Of a stretch of 64,000 nt of DNA, positions 34,913 through 44,331 are shown piece after piece (position 1 is the first letter of the stretch; each line of letters begins with the position of its first letter). The stretch is from Flavobacterium sp. SUN052 (lineage in GTDB: Bacteria > Bacteroidota > Bacteroidia > Flavobacteriales > Flavobacteriaceae). A program made the position numbers and the translations under genes. The stretch spans positions 328,424 through 392,423 of the forward strand of contig NZ_JAPQNS010000009.1 of NCBI RefSeq assembly GCF_028867935.1. The letters are read 5' to 3'. The notes below the pieces were generated by a model. The model had not been told where the DNA came from. It saw nothing but the letters and a program-made list of their open reading frames with translations, and searched no databases.

Positions 34913-35326
34913 ATGCAGTACAACGAATTTTTGCACGCAGCTAAAGATGCACTAGGCGTGCAAACCCAAGATGAGGTCATGAATATCAGTCGGGCTTTTT
35001 TGCACACGTTAACCGACCACATGGCAGGAAACGCATCCGATAACCTGGCCGCTCAGCTGCCAGCACCCCTGGCCGATATAATAAAGGAGATTGGTCCTGA
35101 AGACCGTGATCAGGGACAGCGGTTCAAATTGAACGAGTTCTATGAGCGCGTGGCCGACCTTGCTGGTGTCGACGAAGAACAGAGTAAACAAAATACGCAT
35201 CAGTTTATGCAACTGCTTGGTCAGATGATTACTGCGGGAGAAATTAACAAGCTTATCCTGACTCTTTCAGATGATTATGCCCCTGTATTTGAAGGGGTAG
35301 AGGGATTGCAGGAGAAGAACAGTTAA
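34913..35326 (+). CDS. DUF2267 domain protein
   Basis: 137 residues, all-helical and acidic. It begins 'MQYNEFLHAAKDALGVQTQ' and contains 'DNLAAQLPAPLADIIKE' and 'FKLNEFYERVADLAGVDEEQ', the two internal repeats of DUF2267. The function of this family is unknown; members often occur with stress or general envelope genes. No signal peptide. A TACTTTTA box (34883-34890) about 23 bases upstream may be the -7 element. It is followed by a hairpin that also serves the convergent aminopeptidase gene. Confidence 0.85.
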   Translation: MQYNEFLHAAKDALGVQTQDEVMNISRAFLHTLTDHMAGNASDNLAAQLPAPLADIIKEIGPEDRDQGQRFKLNEFYERVADLAGVDEEQSKQNTHQFMQLLGQMITAGEINKLILTLSDDYAPVFEGVEGLQEKNS

Positions 35327-35337
35327 TAATAAGCTAC

Positions 35338-35367
35338 GGGCAGCAAACCATTATTGTTTTGCTGCCC
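35338..35367. terminator. Terminator between DUF2267 gene and M1 aminopeptidase
   Basis: Perfect 10-base inverted repeat gggcagcaaa (35338-35347) with tttgctgccc (35358-35367), 10-base loop. It lies between two convergent genes; the T-run is weak on both sides. Confidence 0.65.
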
Positions 35368-35375
35368 ACAGATTA

Positions 35376-37394
35376 TTATTTAACCAGTACTCCTACTGAT
35401 TGTCGGCCTCCGGGAGCTTCTAAAGCCAGAACATACCGGCCCGGCGGAGTTCCGTTGAGTGGCATACTTATGGTTTGCTCGCCTACTTTTACAGGAATGG
35501 CATTCTGTTGAATAAAAATTTGCCCCAGTGTGTTAACCAGACGTAGGTTAGCTAAACCTGGTTTTGGCGACGAAAACCGTATAGTCAGGTTGTCAGAAAC
35601 GGGGTTGGGAAATACAGTCAGCGAGTTCGTAGGGGGTTCCTCAATTGCTGTAACGACCATTGTTGTGGAGCCGACCGTTTTTAGAATCAGATTGTTAGGG
35701 TCAATGATGATGCCTGTTGGCTGTCCCTTAGCAGGCAGTGTAAATGTTTGGTCAGCCTGATCGTTAAACACCGTTACCAGCGTGTCGCCCTTTGCCGATT
35801 GCACCAGCATTTGCACGGGCATGATAAACGAAGCAGGCGTTGTTGTTTTTACGGTCTGTTGCAAACGTACCTGAACTCCTGGTTTGGAAACGGAGGAATT
35901 GTCCTGCCAGCTTACTCGATAGGTTGGAAAGCTTTCGCCATAGACCCACTCCTTGAAGAAATAGTCTAACTTCTGGCCCGCAACCTCCTCCACAACTTTC
36001 TGGAAATCTTCCGTTACAGCCGTTCCATAAGCAAGGGTGGGAGCAGCTACATAGGCTTTCATTGCCCGGAAAAAGGCATTATCGCCCACTACACCGCGCA
36101 GCATATGCAAGACAGAAGCCCCTTTTGCGTAAGTCCGATTACTGTTAAAAATGTTATCTACATTACTAATATCCTGCACATAAAGGGTACCACTAGCACT
36201 ACGCGCTCTGGTCATGAAGGTGTTCATCGTGGTCGCATAGGCCCCTGAGCCCGAGGTTGCTCCTGCGTACAAAGCCTCTCCGTAAGACGCAAACCCTTCG
36301 TTGAGCCAGATGTTTTGCCAATCTCGGCATGTGATTTTATCCCCAAACCACTGGTGTGTCAACTCGTGGGCAATGATGCTTGTACTCCAAGCACCCATTG
36401 ATGAAACAGTCTGATGCTCCATGCCTCCCCCCCAGCCAAACTGCGCATGGCCGTACTTCTCCCGAAAAAATGGATACGGACCAAATAAGTCAGAGAAAAG
36501 CCGCAGCATATCAGGTGTTTGGTCGAGATTAGAGCGTATACCCGGCAGTGTTTCGGGGTAAATAAAGTGGTTTACGGGCATCGTTTGACCACCGTAGGTA
36601 AAGGGCGTATCATACTGCTCGTAGTTAGTCATCGCCAGCGAAATCAAGTACTGGGCAATAGGGTAACTGTTGCGCCAACGGTAGGTGCGGGTTCCATCAG
36701 GATTGTCGGTAGTGCCGATTAACCGCCCATTCGATACCGACACAAATTGCTTGTCAGCGGTGATGTTGACAGCCGAAGAGTCGGCCTTGTCAGCGGGAGT
36801 GTCTTTGCTTGGAAACCAGTCGCTGGCTCCGTAGGGTTCGCTCAAACTCCAGATTACGGGGGCATTAGTAGGCCCATGGGTAGCAAACGCAAAGCTGCCA
36901 AACCCGTTTAGGCTGGCTGGGTTACCCTGGTAAAACACCGTCACGGTTAAGGCCTGGCCTAGCGGAAGTGGCTGGGGCAGATTGATTTGCACCCGATTTG
37001 TTTCCCGCGTAAACATCATCGTTGGCCCCGTGCCTCCGCGACCAACCTTCACCGAATCAATTTTTAATTGGGGTTGAGCATCCAGAAAAAACCGACTAAG
37101 TGCGGCTGAGGTAGCTTTAAACGTAATTGTTGCGGCTCCGTTCAGGTAAGCGGGTGTATGGGTCAACCGAAGGTCAAGGCCGTAATACGTAACGTCGATG
37201 GTGGCGTCTCCGGGATATGCCAGGCCCGACTGATAACTGGCAACCGATGCCTGTCGGGCTCGTGCATCATTAAATAACTTGCCAAAATACCGAACCTTAG
37301 TAGTCTGACAGGCGTCGATGCCATCAGTTGACTGGGCAATGGCCGCGTGACCAGTGAAAAGGAGAAGAACAGCAAGCGTAAATAGGTGTTTCAT
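35376..37394 (-). CDS. M1 family aminopeptidase, type IX secreted
   Basis: 672 residues. Signal peptide (LAVLLLFTGHAAIAQ), an N-terminal beta domain, then the gluzincin active site HEXXH-18-E in 'IAHELTHQWFGDK' and 'NIWLNEGFASYGEALY'. The usual M1 C-terminal helical domain is absent. Instead there is a type A sorting domain at the end (LTVFPNPVSDNLTIRFSSP ... GRYVLALEAPGG), the signal for type IX export. It should be an extracellular or surface zinc peptidase that trims peptides for nutrition. Monocistronic by context. Confidence 0.92.
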   Translation of the reverse strand: MKHLFTLAVLLLFTGHAAIAQSTDGIDACQTTKVRYFGKLFNDARARQASVASYQSGLAYPGDATIDVTYYGLDLRLTHTPAYLNGAATITFKATSAALSRFFLDAQPQLKIDSVKVGRGGTGPTMMFTRETNRVQINLPQPLPLGQALTVTVFYQGNPASLNGFGSFAFATHGPTNAPVIWSLSEPYGASDWFPSKDTPADKADSSAVNITADKQFVSVSNGRLIGTTDNPDGTRTYRWRNSYPIAQYLISLAMTNYEQYDTPFTYGGQTMPVNHFIYPETLPGIRSNLDQTPDMLRLFSDLFGPYPFFREKYGHAQFGWGGGMEHQTVSSMGAWSTSIIAHELTHQWFGDKITCRDWQNIWLNEGFASYGEALYAGATSGSGAYATTMNTFMTRARSASGTLYVQDISNVDNIFNSNRTYAKGASVLHMLRGVVGDNAFFRAMKAYVAAPTLAYGTAVTEDFQKVVEEVAGQKLDYFFKEWVYGESFPTYRVSWQDNSSVSKPGVQVRLQQTVKTTTPASFIMPVQMLVQSAKGDTLVTVFNDQADQTFTLPAKGQPTGIIIDPNNLILKTVGSTTMVVTAIEEPPTNSLTVFPNPVSDNLTIRFSSPKPGLANLRLVNTLGQIFIQQNAIPVKVGEQTISMPLNGTPPGRYVLALEAPGGRQSVGVLVK

Positions 37395-37459
37395 ACCCTT
37401 ATAACGTTCAGAATTGAAGCATTATTCAGTAAGCAGAAAGTTCGTTAACTAGTGAACTT

Positions 37460-38113
37460 TCACTCTCCTGGTCCTAGCGTTTTGGGATTAGCATCTAGGT
37501 CGTCGTAACGCATTTTCAGAGCTTCAATCTTGAACTGTTCGTCGGGAGCCAATTGTAATTCCCAGCCCATGGCGCCAGCTAACTGATAGATCATATACTG
37601 AATCTGATTGTTGGCAATGCGAGGCAAATCGCTCTGCATGGCGCGGGTCTGCATGGCTTGCTTGGCGTCGTCCAGAATCTTGGTGTAGTCTTCACTATTG
37701 AACTGATTCAGAAAGCCCGATTGAATATCATAGAACTTGTAGTCGGTATCAATTGATAACACCTCCGGGTCTGGAAAAGCGTCGATAACCAAGGTTTTCT
37801 GATCGGGATCGGGCTGGCGGAAACGCACCTTCTGAAAATCGAACCCGACCAAAACTTTCGATTTAACGATGATCATGGCTTTCTTAGGATCGGGCAACAC
37901 GTACAGATAGGTCTTCTGATCTTGGTAGTTATAGATCTCCGAGAAATACCCTTCGGCCATAACTACCTTGAATACCTTCTCGATTTTCTCCAAAAGCAAA
38001 ATCGACTCGCGCCGAACATCGGGGGAGTCGTTTTTGGCGCGCATCGAATTGGCAATAGCATACCCGGCACCACTGCCAACAAGGAGGAGAAGGAGTGTAT
38101 TGAAGAAATCCAT
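37460..38113 (-). CDS. DUF4230 domain protein, membrane-anchored
   Basis: 217 residues. One N-terminal membrane segment (MDFFNTLLLLLVGSGAGYAIA), then the DUF4230 domain: 'LLEKIEKVFKVVMAEGYFSEIY', 'KKAMIIVKSKVLVGFDF', 'VIDAFPDPEVLSIDTDYKFYD' and 'GWELQLAPDEQFKIE'. It is likely anchored in the inner membrane and faces the periplasm. Function unknown. It is on the same strand as rny but separated from it by about 100 bases that contain a palindromic element. Confidence 0.8.
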   Translation of the reverse strand: MDFFNTLLLLLVGSGAGYAIANSMRAKNDSPDVRRESILLLEKIEKVFKVVMAEGYFSEIYNYQDQKTYLYVLPDPKKAMIIVKSKVLVGFDFQKVRFRQPDPDQKTLVIDAFPDPEVLSIDTDYKFYDIQSGFLNQFNSEDYTKILDDAKQAMQTRAMQSDLPRIANNQIQYMIYQLAGAMGWELQLAPDEQFKIEALKMRYDDLDANPKTLGPGE

Positions 38114-38134
38114 GACAGCAATGTATACTGTAAA

Positions 38135-38208
38135 AATGGATAATGTATAACGGATCTGAACCAGAGAGGCTTACGGCTCCATCCAGTACTCGTTATACAT
38201 TATCCATT
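38135..38208. repeat. TGGATAATG-type inverted repeat (also possible rny terminator)
   Basis: Perfect 18-base arms: 38135-38152 (aatggataatgtataacg) with 38191-38208, 38-base spacer. On the minus strand the hairpin is followed by TTTTT, so it could end the rny transcript. The TGGATAATG unit recurs at 53422-53503. Confidence 0.7.
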
Positions 38209-38213
38209 GTGTT

Positions 38214-39824
38214 TTACTTCGCGTAGGCGACTGCCCGCATTTCCCGGATAACCGTCACCTTAATTTGACCTGGATACTGCATTTCTTTCTCGATCTTCTG
38301 TGAAATATCGTAGGATAGCGTCCCTGCTTTTTCATCAGTGATGCGGTCAGCATCGACCATTACGCGCAACTCACGGCCCGCCTGAATAGCATAACATTTC
38401 TGCACGCCAGGGAAGTTTGTGGCTAATTCTTCTAACTCTTTCAAACGCTTGATGTAAGACTCCATCATTTCGCGCCGGGCACCAGGACGCGAACCCGAAA
38501 TGGCATCGCACACCTGAATAATCGGCGACAACATGCTGGTCATCTCGATCTCGTCGTGGTGAGCACCGATAGCGTTACAGATTTCGGCGTTCTCTTTGTA
38601 TTTCTTGGCCAGCTCCATGCCCAAAATGGCGTGGGGGAGTTCAGCCTCTTCGGGCCACACTTTACCAATGTCGTGGAGCAGACCTGCCCGCTTAGCCAAC
38701 TTGGCATTCAGCCCCAGTTCAGCAGCCATCGTGGCGCATAACTTGGCTACTTCGCGGGAGTGTTGTAACAGGTTCTGGCCGTATGACGAGCGGAAACGCA
38801 TCCGACCAACCATCTTGATTAGTTCGGGGTGCAGGCCGTGAATGCCTAGGTCGATCACTGTCCGTTCGCCGATTTCGATGATCTCGTCCTCGATATTCTT
38901 GCGGGTCTTGGCTACAATTTCTTCGATCCGGGCCGGGTGAATACGACCATCCTGCACAAGCCGGTGCAACGATAGTCGGGCAATTTCACGCCGAACCGGG
39001 TCAAAACCCGAAATGATGATGGCTTCCGGTGTGTCGTCCACAATTATTTCGACACCTGTAGCGGCTTCCAGAGCGCGGATGTTGCGTCCTTCGCGGCCAA
39101 TCACTTTACCCTTGATGTCGTCAGATTCGATGTTGAATACCGATACGCAATTCTCAATAGCGTGTTCGGTAGCGGTACGTTGAATCGTTTCAATCACCAC
39201 CTTTTTCGCTTCTTTGGTAGCGGTTAATTTGGCTTCCTCAACAATGTTTTTGATGTAGCTCGATGCGCGCGATTCAGCCTCTGCCTTGAGGGTGTTGATG
39301 AGTTGTTCGCGGGCTTGTTCGGCGGTGAGATTGGCAATTTTCTCTAATTGTTCCACCTGTTCACTCAGCATTTTCTCGGCTTCGTCCTGCTTCTTTTTGG
39401 CCGTTTCGAGTTGCTGGTTCAAGTTGACACGCTGCTGTTCAACGCTATTTTTTTGCTGATCGAGAGTAGCTTTGAGTTGGTCCAGTTCGCCTTCCCGGCG
39501 CTTAGCCGTTTGCTGCATCTGGTTAATTTCACCCTCGCGCTGCCGGAGTTTCGTTTCGTTCTGACTCAGGATCTGCCGCTTTTTATTGGCATCATCTTCA
39601 AACTCCGTCTTCAATTTCAGAAACTTCTCTTTGGCTTCCAGCATCCGATCTTTCTTGATCGACTCCGCTTGTATTTCCGCTGTCTTCAGAATTTCCTCAG
39701 CCCTCGTTTGGGCTTCTACAGCGCGTTTACCGTTTTCTCTGTTCAGTAATTTACGGCCTACAAAAATGCCAATGCCCACCGCGATTATGTCGGTTAAGAG
39801 CATCAGCCAAAATGAATTGTCCAT
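38214..39824 (-). CDS. rny: Ribonuclease Y
   Basis: Membrane-bound endoribonuclease that starts mRNA decay. 536 residues: N-terminal membrane helix ([17 protein letters not shown]), long coiled coil (about 30-210; many Lys/Glu/Gln), KH RNA-binding domain ([20 protein letters not shown]), and HD phosphohydrolase domain with '[18 protein letters not shown]' and '[14 protein letters not shown]' providing the metal-binding His-Asp. Length and order match B. subtilis RNase Y. It is the last gene of the pheT - coiled coil - zapA - rny string on the minus strand, 151 bases after zapA. Confidence 0.95.
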   Translation of the reverse strand: MDNSFWLMLLTDIIAVGIGIFVGRKLLNRENGKRAVEAQTRAEEILKTAEIQAESIKKDRMLEAKEKFLKLKTEFEDDANKKRQILSQNETKLRQREGEINQMQQTAKRREGELDQLKATLDQQKNSVEQQRVNLNQQLETAKKKQDEAEKMLSEQVEQLEKIANLTAEQAREQLINTLKAEAESRASSYIKNIVEEAKLTATKEAKKVVIETIQRTATEHAIENCVSVFNIESDDIKGKVIGREGRNIRALEAATGVEIIVDDTPEAIIISGFDPVRREIARLSLHRLVQDGRIHPARIEEIVAKTRKNIEDEIIEIGERTVIDLGIHGLHPELIKMVGRMRFRSSYGQNLLQHSREVAKLCATMAAELGLNAKLAKRAGLLHDIGKVWPEEAELPHAILGMELAKKYKENAEICNAIGAHHDEIEMTSMLSPIIQVCDAISGSRPGARREMMESYIKRLKELEELATNFPGVQKCYAIQAGRELRVMVDADRITDEKAGTLSYDISQKIEKEMQYPGQIKVTVIREMRAVAYAK

Positions 39825-39975
39825 ACGATCTATATATCGTTAAGGTTGAAAATAAACCATCAACCGGGACGATACAGCCACTGCCGAACAAGAGCGAGTC
39901 AGATAAACGAGTAGGTACTAAAAGGTTAAATAGGTAAAGGAGTTCTCGTATTGTTTCGCTGCAATTCTCACGCCA

Positions 39976-40266
39976 TCAGGGAGTTAGATTCAGTGAAATT
40001 GACTGGTCCAACTGAGTAATCTTGTCAAATACCATGCGTTGCATTCGTTGTACCTGCTCGTCGCCCTTTAAGCGGGCAACAAGGCTGTCGAGCGCAATCA
40101 TGCTCAGAATATCCTGGGTATCATGCACGCCAATACTGCGATAATAGTCAATTCGCTCCGCAATAATGGCCCCTGCCTGACGGATGAAATACTCCTCTTC
40201 AGGTCGCGATTTCAACTTCAGCTCTCTGTCGGCAACTTTAATGCTGATAGACAAACGGTCTTCCAT
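39976..40266 (-). CDS. zapA: Cell division protein ZapA
   Basis: 96 residues. The N-terminal domain (LSISIKVADRELKLKSRPEEEYFIRQAG) matches ZapA, which dimerises through a C-terminal coiled coil and bundles FtsZ at midcell. Helix-forming 'LDSLVARLKGDEQVQRMQRM' follows. An in-frame ATG at 40281 would add five residues. It lies between a coiled-coil gene (77 bases upstream) and rny downstream, a gene order common in Bacteroidota. Confidence 0.85.
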   Translation of the reverse strand: MEDRLSISIKVADRELKLKSRPEEEYFIRQAGAIIAERIDYYRSIGVHDTQDILSMIALDSLVARLKGDEQVQRMQRMVFDKITQLDQSISLNLTP

Positions 40267-40343
40267 CGCTTCGAGGGACACCTACCAGTGAAAGCCCGCA
40301 TCGTGGCGCAGGCAACAAGTCGCTGGTTAGTGTCTTTTCTGGT

Positions 40344-40682
40344 TTATGACAAAGTACTCAAGTGAGCAATTAACTGCTCAATTTCCCGAATGTACTCGTC
40401 GAGTTTTTGCTTTAGTTCGGTGTTGTCGGCTGCATCAGCCAGATTATCCTTGACAATGATACTATTTTTTGTCGGTATTGTAAAGGCTTCCTTCTGACTA
40501 ACCGGTTTTTTTTGTAACTCTTTTATTCTATCGCGCTGTTCCTGAATCACATTCTGCAACGCAACTTTCTCCGTTTCAAACTGCTTCACCGCTCCACTGA
40601 GTTCGTCAGCGTGTGCCTGAAGCTGAGCAATTCTATGCTCCAGCTTCGTGAAAACGGCGACCAGTTGCGATTCAGTTATCAT
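40344..40682 (-). CDS. Small coiled-coil protein upstream of zapA
   Basis: 112 residues, almost all predicted heptad-type helix: 'FTKLEHRIAQLQAHADEL', 'FETEKVALQNVIQEQRDRI', then a short linker with 'KNSIIVKDNLADAADN', and a last helix 'LKQKLDEYIREIEQLIAHL'. No signal peptide. Its place between pheT and zapA, overlapping pheT by the ATGA arrangement, suggests a partner of ZapA, comparable in layout with ZapB-type coiled coils, but sequence homology to ZapB is not shown. Function inferred only. Confidence 0.7.
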   Translation of the reverse strand: MITESQLVAVFTKLEHRIAQLQAHADELSGAVKQFETEKVALQNVIQEQRDRIKELQKKPVSQKEAFTIPTKNSIIVKDNLADAADNTELKQKLDEYIREIEQLIAHLSTLS

Positions 40683-43141
40683 TTTCTGATTACTGCCCCC
40701 AACTCCCGTTCAAAGGCACTCATGAGTCGCTGCATGGTTTTGTCGATCACGGTGTCGTTGAGGGTTTGGGTGGAGTCTTGCAGGGTAAAACTAACCGAAT
40801 ACGATTTTTTCCCTGTGCCAAGGTTTTCTCCCTCGTATACATCAAATACCTGCACCGTGCGGAGCAACTTGCGTTCCGTTTGATGGGCTAGCTTACTGAT
40901 TTGATCAAAAGAGGTAGCTTTATCCAGAACCAGTGACAAGTCGCGCCGAACATCGGGGAAGCGCGGAACTTCCTCGTATTTGGCCTTACCACTGTACTGC
41001 TTCATGAGGGCCTGCCAGTCGAAGTCGGCGTAGAATACCGGCTGTTTTACGTCGGCCAGTTTGGCCAGTTTGGGGTTCACAAGTCCCAGACTAACAATCG
41101 GCTTTTTGTTGACCACATACGTTAGGCCATACTGAAACAGGGGTGAGTCCGTTGGTTGCGTTTCGAACGAGCGCACGCGAAGACTACTCAGCACACGCTG
41201 TACGGCGGCTGCCAAATCATGGAACGCTACGGGCTGGGCTTTTTGCTGCCAGGTTTCGCCTTGTTGATTACCCACCATCGCCAGGCTCATGCGCATGGTT
41301 TCTACGTATTTGCGACCTGCTCCACCCTCAACCGCTTCTTTTTGGTGATATACCTTACCGAACTCGAAAAACTTGAGGTCTTTCTGCCGACGATTCAGGT
41401 TATATACCAATGCTTCTAGCGCCGAAAACAACAGGGTTTGCCGCATCACTGATAACTCATCGCTTAGTGGGTTGAGCAACGTTACATCGGCTCCGGGTAA
41501 GGCCGACCGGATCGCTTCGTGATACGCGGGCCGCGTTAGCGAGAGCGACATGATTTCGAAGAACCCATTACCGGCTAGCAGTTGCCCAATTCGCCCCTGT
41601 AACTGGTTAACGTCGACCGTTGGGAACTCTGACAGCGAATCGGCCCGAAGTGTGGCTGATAAGGGTACATTATCAACACCATATATCCGTAGAATTTCTT
41701 CGATCACGTCGGCTTCACGAGTTACATCGACCCGGTATGGTGGAACAACAGCAATGAAACCAGCATTATCGCCCGTTGTGTTTACCTCGTCCAACTGAAT
41801 ATCAAGCGCGTTCAGAATCCGGGTAATTTCGTCGCGGTCGATTCGGATACCAATCAGGCGGTCGATGTTGCGGTAACGAACCGGCACCCGAAAATCAGAA
41901 ACGGGCGTGGGGTAAATGTCCACAACATCGGAAGTAATAACTCCCCCAGCTACTTCTTGGATCAGCAAGGCCGCCCGCTTGAGTGCATACACGGGAAGGT
42001 TTGGATCGGTGCCGCGCTCGAACCGGAACGAGGCATCTGTACGAAGTTCATGGTGTTGCACCGTTTGCCGAACAGAAGCAGCACCAAAGTGGGCGGATTC
42101 CAGGAAGATCCGCGTTGTTTGCTCGCTCACGCCCGACTTTTTACCCCCGAAAACGCCAGCAATACACATACCCGCCGTAGCAGGGTCGGTGTTGCCATTG
42201 CAGATCATCAGGTCGGTGGCTTTGAGTTTACGCTCAACGCCATCGAGAGTTATAAATGGGGTACCTTCCGGCAGAGTTTTTACAATGACTTTATTGCCCT
42301 CAATTTGGTCGGCATCGAATGCGTGTAGCGGTTGACCCAGATCGTGGCAAACGAAATTAGTCACATCTACCACGTTGTTGATAGGGGTGAGACCAATGCT
42401 CAGCAGTCGTTGTTTCAGCCAATCGGGCGATTCCTTAACCGTCAAACCACTGATTGTCAAGCCGGTGTAACGAGGGCAAGCTTCGGTAGCCTCTACGCTT
42501 ACATCAAGGGTCAGATCCGTATTGTCGACAGTAAATGCATCAACAGACGGCAGCGTGATGGGCCGACCCGTTAGGGCATACAGATCGCGGGCAACGCCCC
42601 AGTGTGAAGCTGCATCGATGCGGTTAGGGGTGAGGCCAATCTCGATCTGGTAATCGGGTTCGAGTTTGAAGAACTGAGCGGCTGGTGTACCGTTGGGTGC
42701 GTCGGTTGTGAGCACCATAATGCCCGCATGCGAGTGTCCAAGGCCAATTTCGTCTTCGGCGCAAATCATACCCTCAGACGCTGCTCCTCGTATTTTAGCT
42801 TTTTTAATGGTAAAGGCTTCCCCTGTGCTTGGGTAAAGCGTCGCCCCAACAAGGGCTACAACAACCCGCTGACCGGCAGCCACATTGGGAGCACCACACA
42901 CAATGTTAAGTGGCTGTTCGGCGCCGACATCAACAGTAGTGAGGCTTAATTTATCGGCATCGGGATGGTGCTCACAGGTCAGAACAGTGCCAATAACTAC
43001 ACCTTCCAACCCGCCTTTAACGGCTTCAATTCGTTCGATTCCTTCCACTTCCAGACCCGTGCTGGTGAGCATTTGGCCCACTTGTTCGGGGTCTTCAGTC
43101 AGTTCAATAAACTGCTGCAACCATTTATACGAAACTGTCAT
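40679..43141 (-). CDS. pheT: Phenylalanine--tRNA ligase beta subunit
   Basis: 820 residues, the usual length for the beta chain of the alpha2-beta2 enzyme. Domains: N-terminal EMAP/OB-like tRNA-binding domain (GLEGVVIGTVLTCEHHPDADKL), B3/B4 editing region (TPNRIDAASHWGVARDLYAL), B5 domain (VRYRNIDRLIGIRIDRDEI), catalytic-like core (ELSVMRQTLLFSALEALVYNLNRRQKDLKFFEFGKVY) and C-terminal FDX-ACB anticodon-binding domain (VPRFPDVRRDLSLVLD, VFDVYEGENLGTGKKSYSV). It attaches phenylalanine to tRNA-Phe with PheS, which is not in this window. Its stop overlaps the next start by four bases. Confidence 0.95.
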   Translation of the reverse strand: MTVSYKWLQQFIELTEDPEQVGQMLTSTGLEVEGIERIEAVKGGLEGVVIGTVLTCEHHPDADKLSLTTVDVGAEQPLNIVCGAPNVAAGQRVVVALVGATLYPSTGEAFTIKKAKIRGAASEGMICAEDEIGLGHSHAGIMVLTTDAPNGTPAAQFFKLEPDYQIEIGLTPNRIDAASHWGVARDLYALTGRPITLPSVDAFTVDNTDLTLDVSVEATEACPRYTGLTISGLTVKESPDWLKQRLLSIGLTPINNVVDVTNFVCHDLGQPLHAFDADQIEGNKVIVKTLPEGTPFITLDGVERKLKATDLMICNGNTDPATAGMCIAGVFGGKKSGVSEQTTRIFLESAHFGAASVRQTVQHHELRTDASFRFERGTDPNLPVYALKRAALLIQEVAGGVITSDVVDIYPTPVSDFRVPVRYRNIDRLIGIRIDRDEITRILNALDIQLDEVNTTGDNAGFIAVVPPYRVDVTREADVIEEILRIYGVDNVPLSATLRADSLSEFPTVDVNQLQGRIGQLLAGNGFFEIMSLSLTRPAYHEAIRSALPGADVTLLNPLSDELSVMRQTLLFSALEALVYNLNRRQKDLKFFEFGKVYHQKEAVEGGAGRKYVETMRMSLAMVGNQQGETWQQKAQPVAFHDLAAAVQRVLSSLRVRSFETQPTDSPLFQYGLTYVVNKKPIVSLGLVNPKLAKLADVKQPVFYADFDWQALMKQYSGKAKYEEVPRFPDVRRDLSLVLDKATSFDQISKLAHQTERKLLRTVQVFDVYEGENLGTGKKSYSVSFTLQDSTQTLNDTVIDKTMQRLMSAFERELGAVIRK

Positions 43142-43194
43142 GTGCTATTTCAGGCAAAATGCAAAGGTAGGAAAGAGAAGTCTGAACAAAAATC

Positions 43195-43839
43195 TTACAA
43201 ATCCTGGTTCAATTTTTCGCCCGCTTCCACGGAAACAGGCAGGGTGTTTTCGGCAGGGGGGAGCGGACAGGCGTAGTTGTGGTTATACACACAATAGGGA
43301 TTATAAGCCGTGTTGAAGTCAAGCTCCACTTCATTACTGCCGAACGCACTTTCTTCTAAATCGATGTATCGCCCACCTCCATATGTACTTTTCCCAGACG
43401 TTTTATCTTTAAAAAGTATTGAATAGACGTTGTCGTGCTTTAGAATTAATAACCGACAGATTTCGTCTTGTAATTTGAAGACAGCATGGCCGTATTTTTC
43501 GTAGACTTCCTCTGACCCATCGGACAGGGCAATGACCAGTTTCTGGGTTTTATCGGCAAAGGGTTCCAGCCGGGCGACCAGTTGATAGTCAGAAGAGACC
43601 GGGAAATAGGAAAGTCCGGCAAAGGCCTTTTTATCTTCGAGAGGAGAATCAGGGCTGGTTCGGAAAAAGACATCCTTTTTCTTGCGTTGAGTAACCAAAT
43701 TTTCCTTGTATAAGTCGTCAGACTTGTTGCTTTTGGTACTTTTAAGGTCGCTATTAGTAGATTCTGATGATAATACGAAGTACAAAATGATTAGTAAAAG
43801 GCCTAAAAAGCTTATTAAGAGAAGTTTGCTGGGTTTCAT
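43195..43839 (-). CDS. DUF1684 domain protein, membrane-anchored
   Basis: 214 residues. N-terminal membrane segment or signal (MKPSKLLLISFLGLLLIILYFV), then the DUF1684 domain with its conserved C-terminal block: 'YGGGRYIDLEES', 'LDFNTAYNPYCVYN', 'YACPLPPAENTLPV' and 'EAGEK'. The function of this family is unknown. The ATG at 43839 was chosen because it places the membrane segment first; an in-frame start at 43872 adds eleven residues. Divergent from the sugar isomerase gene, and single. Confidence 0.85.
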   Translation of the reverse strand: MKPSKLLLISFLGLLLIILYFVLSSESTNSDLKSTKSNKSDDLYKENLVTQRKKKDVFFRTSPDSPLEDKKAFAGLSYFPVSSDYQLVARLEPFADKTQKLVIALSDGSEEVYEKYGHAVFKLQDEICRLLILKHDNVYSILFKDKTSGKSTYGGGRYIDLEESAFGSNEVELDFNTAYNPYCVYNHNYACPLPPAENTLPVSVEAGEKLNQDL

Positions 43840-43891
43840 TACCGAAATATTAATAGTAGATTGGGACTTCAAAAGCTAGACAAATATCTGA

Positions 43892-43899
43892 TAAATTTG
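43892..43899 (+). promoter_or_regulatory. -7 promoter box of the sugar-modification genes
   Basis: TAAATTTG is a perfect match to TAnnTTTG, 39 bases before the ATG at 43939. It lies inside the longer open frame that begins at TTG 43861, which argues for the ATG start. No well-spaced -33 element is seen. Confidence 0.4.
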
Positions 43900-43938
43900 T
43901 CCAGAGAGCATGATACAAGTCCTTTACAACCCATTTCA

Positions 43939-44331
43939 ATGGCAGAAATTCATCAACTGAAAACGTTTTCTTCGGAGAAAGGAAACCTGACGATCTTTGA
44001 GAAAGTGATCCCGGGGACTATCCAGCGCGTGTTCTATATATACGGAGCTAATGGGTCGGCGCGGGCCGGGCATCGTCACGTAAAAACATGGGGTGCATTA
44101 ATTTGCCTGGCGGGTAGTTGCCGAATTTATGTGAACAATGGGTACGAAGAAACTTTCTACCACCTGGATACCCCTGACCAGTGTTTAGTGCTGGAACCGC
44201 AGGATTGGCACGTTATGGACAACTTTACGGAAGATGCTATCTTGTTGGTAGTTGCTAATGAACCGTACGATAAGGCCGATTACATTTCAGAACCGTACCC
44301 TAATTCGCGCTTTGCCTCAGCGTTGGCATGA
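43939..44331 (+). CDS. dTDP-sugar 3,4-ketoisomerase-like cupin (FdtA/QdtA/WxcM-like)
   Basis: 130 residues forming a single cupin: '[19 protein letters not shown]', '[18 protein letters not shown]' (conserved His pair) and '[16 protein letters not shown]'. Family members convert dTDP-4-keto-6-deoxyglucose to the 3-keto sugar, with 6-deoxygalactose (FdtA) or 6-deoxyglucose (QdtA) stereochemistry; which one cannot be told here. The start is the ATG at 43939, after a -7 promoter box at 43892. The stop overlaps the aminotransferase start by four bases, matching the pathway order ketoisomerase then aminase. Confidence 0.85.
   Translation: MAEIHQLKTFSSEKGNLTIFEKVIPGTIQRVFYIYGANGSARAGHRHVKTWGALICLAGSCRIYVNNGYEETFYHLDTPDQCLVLEPQDWHVMDNFTEDAILLVVANEPYDKADYISEPYPNSRFASALA

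Noticed and set aside
37436..37461. Hairpin gaaagttc / gaactttc between M1 peptidase and DUF4230 genes
   Set aside because: The arms are only 8 bases, the hairpin overlaps the DUF4230 stop codon and no T run follows; too weak to call a terminator.
39348..39843. Hydrophobic, Phe/Leu-rich open frames opposite rny
   Set aside because: They are antisense to the Lys/Glu/Gln coiled-coil region of RNase Y, which always yields such frames.
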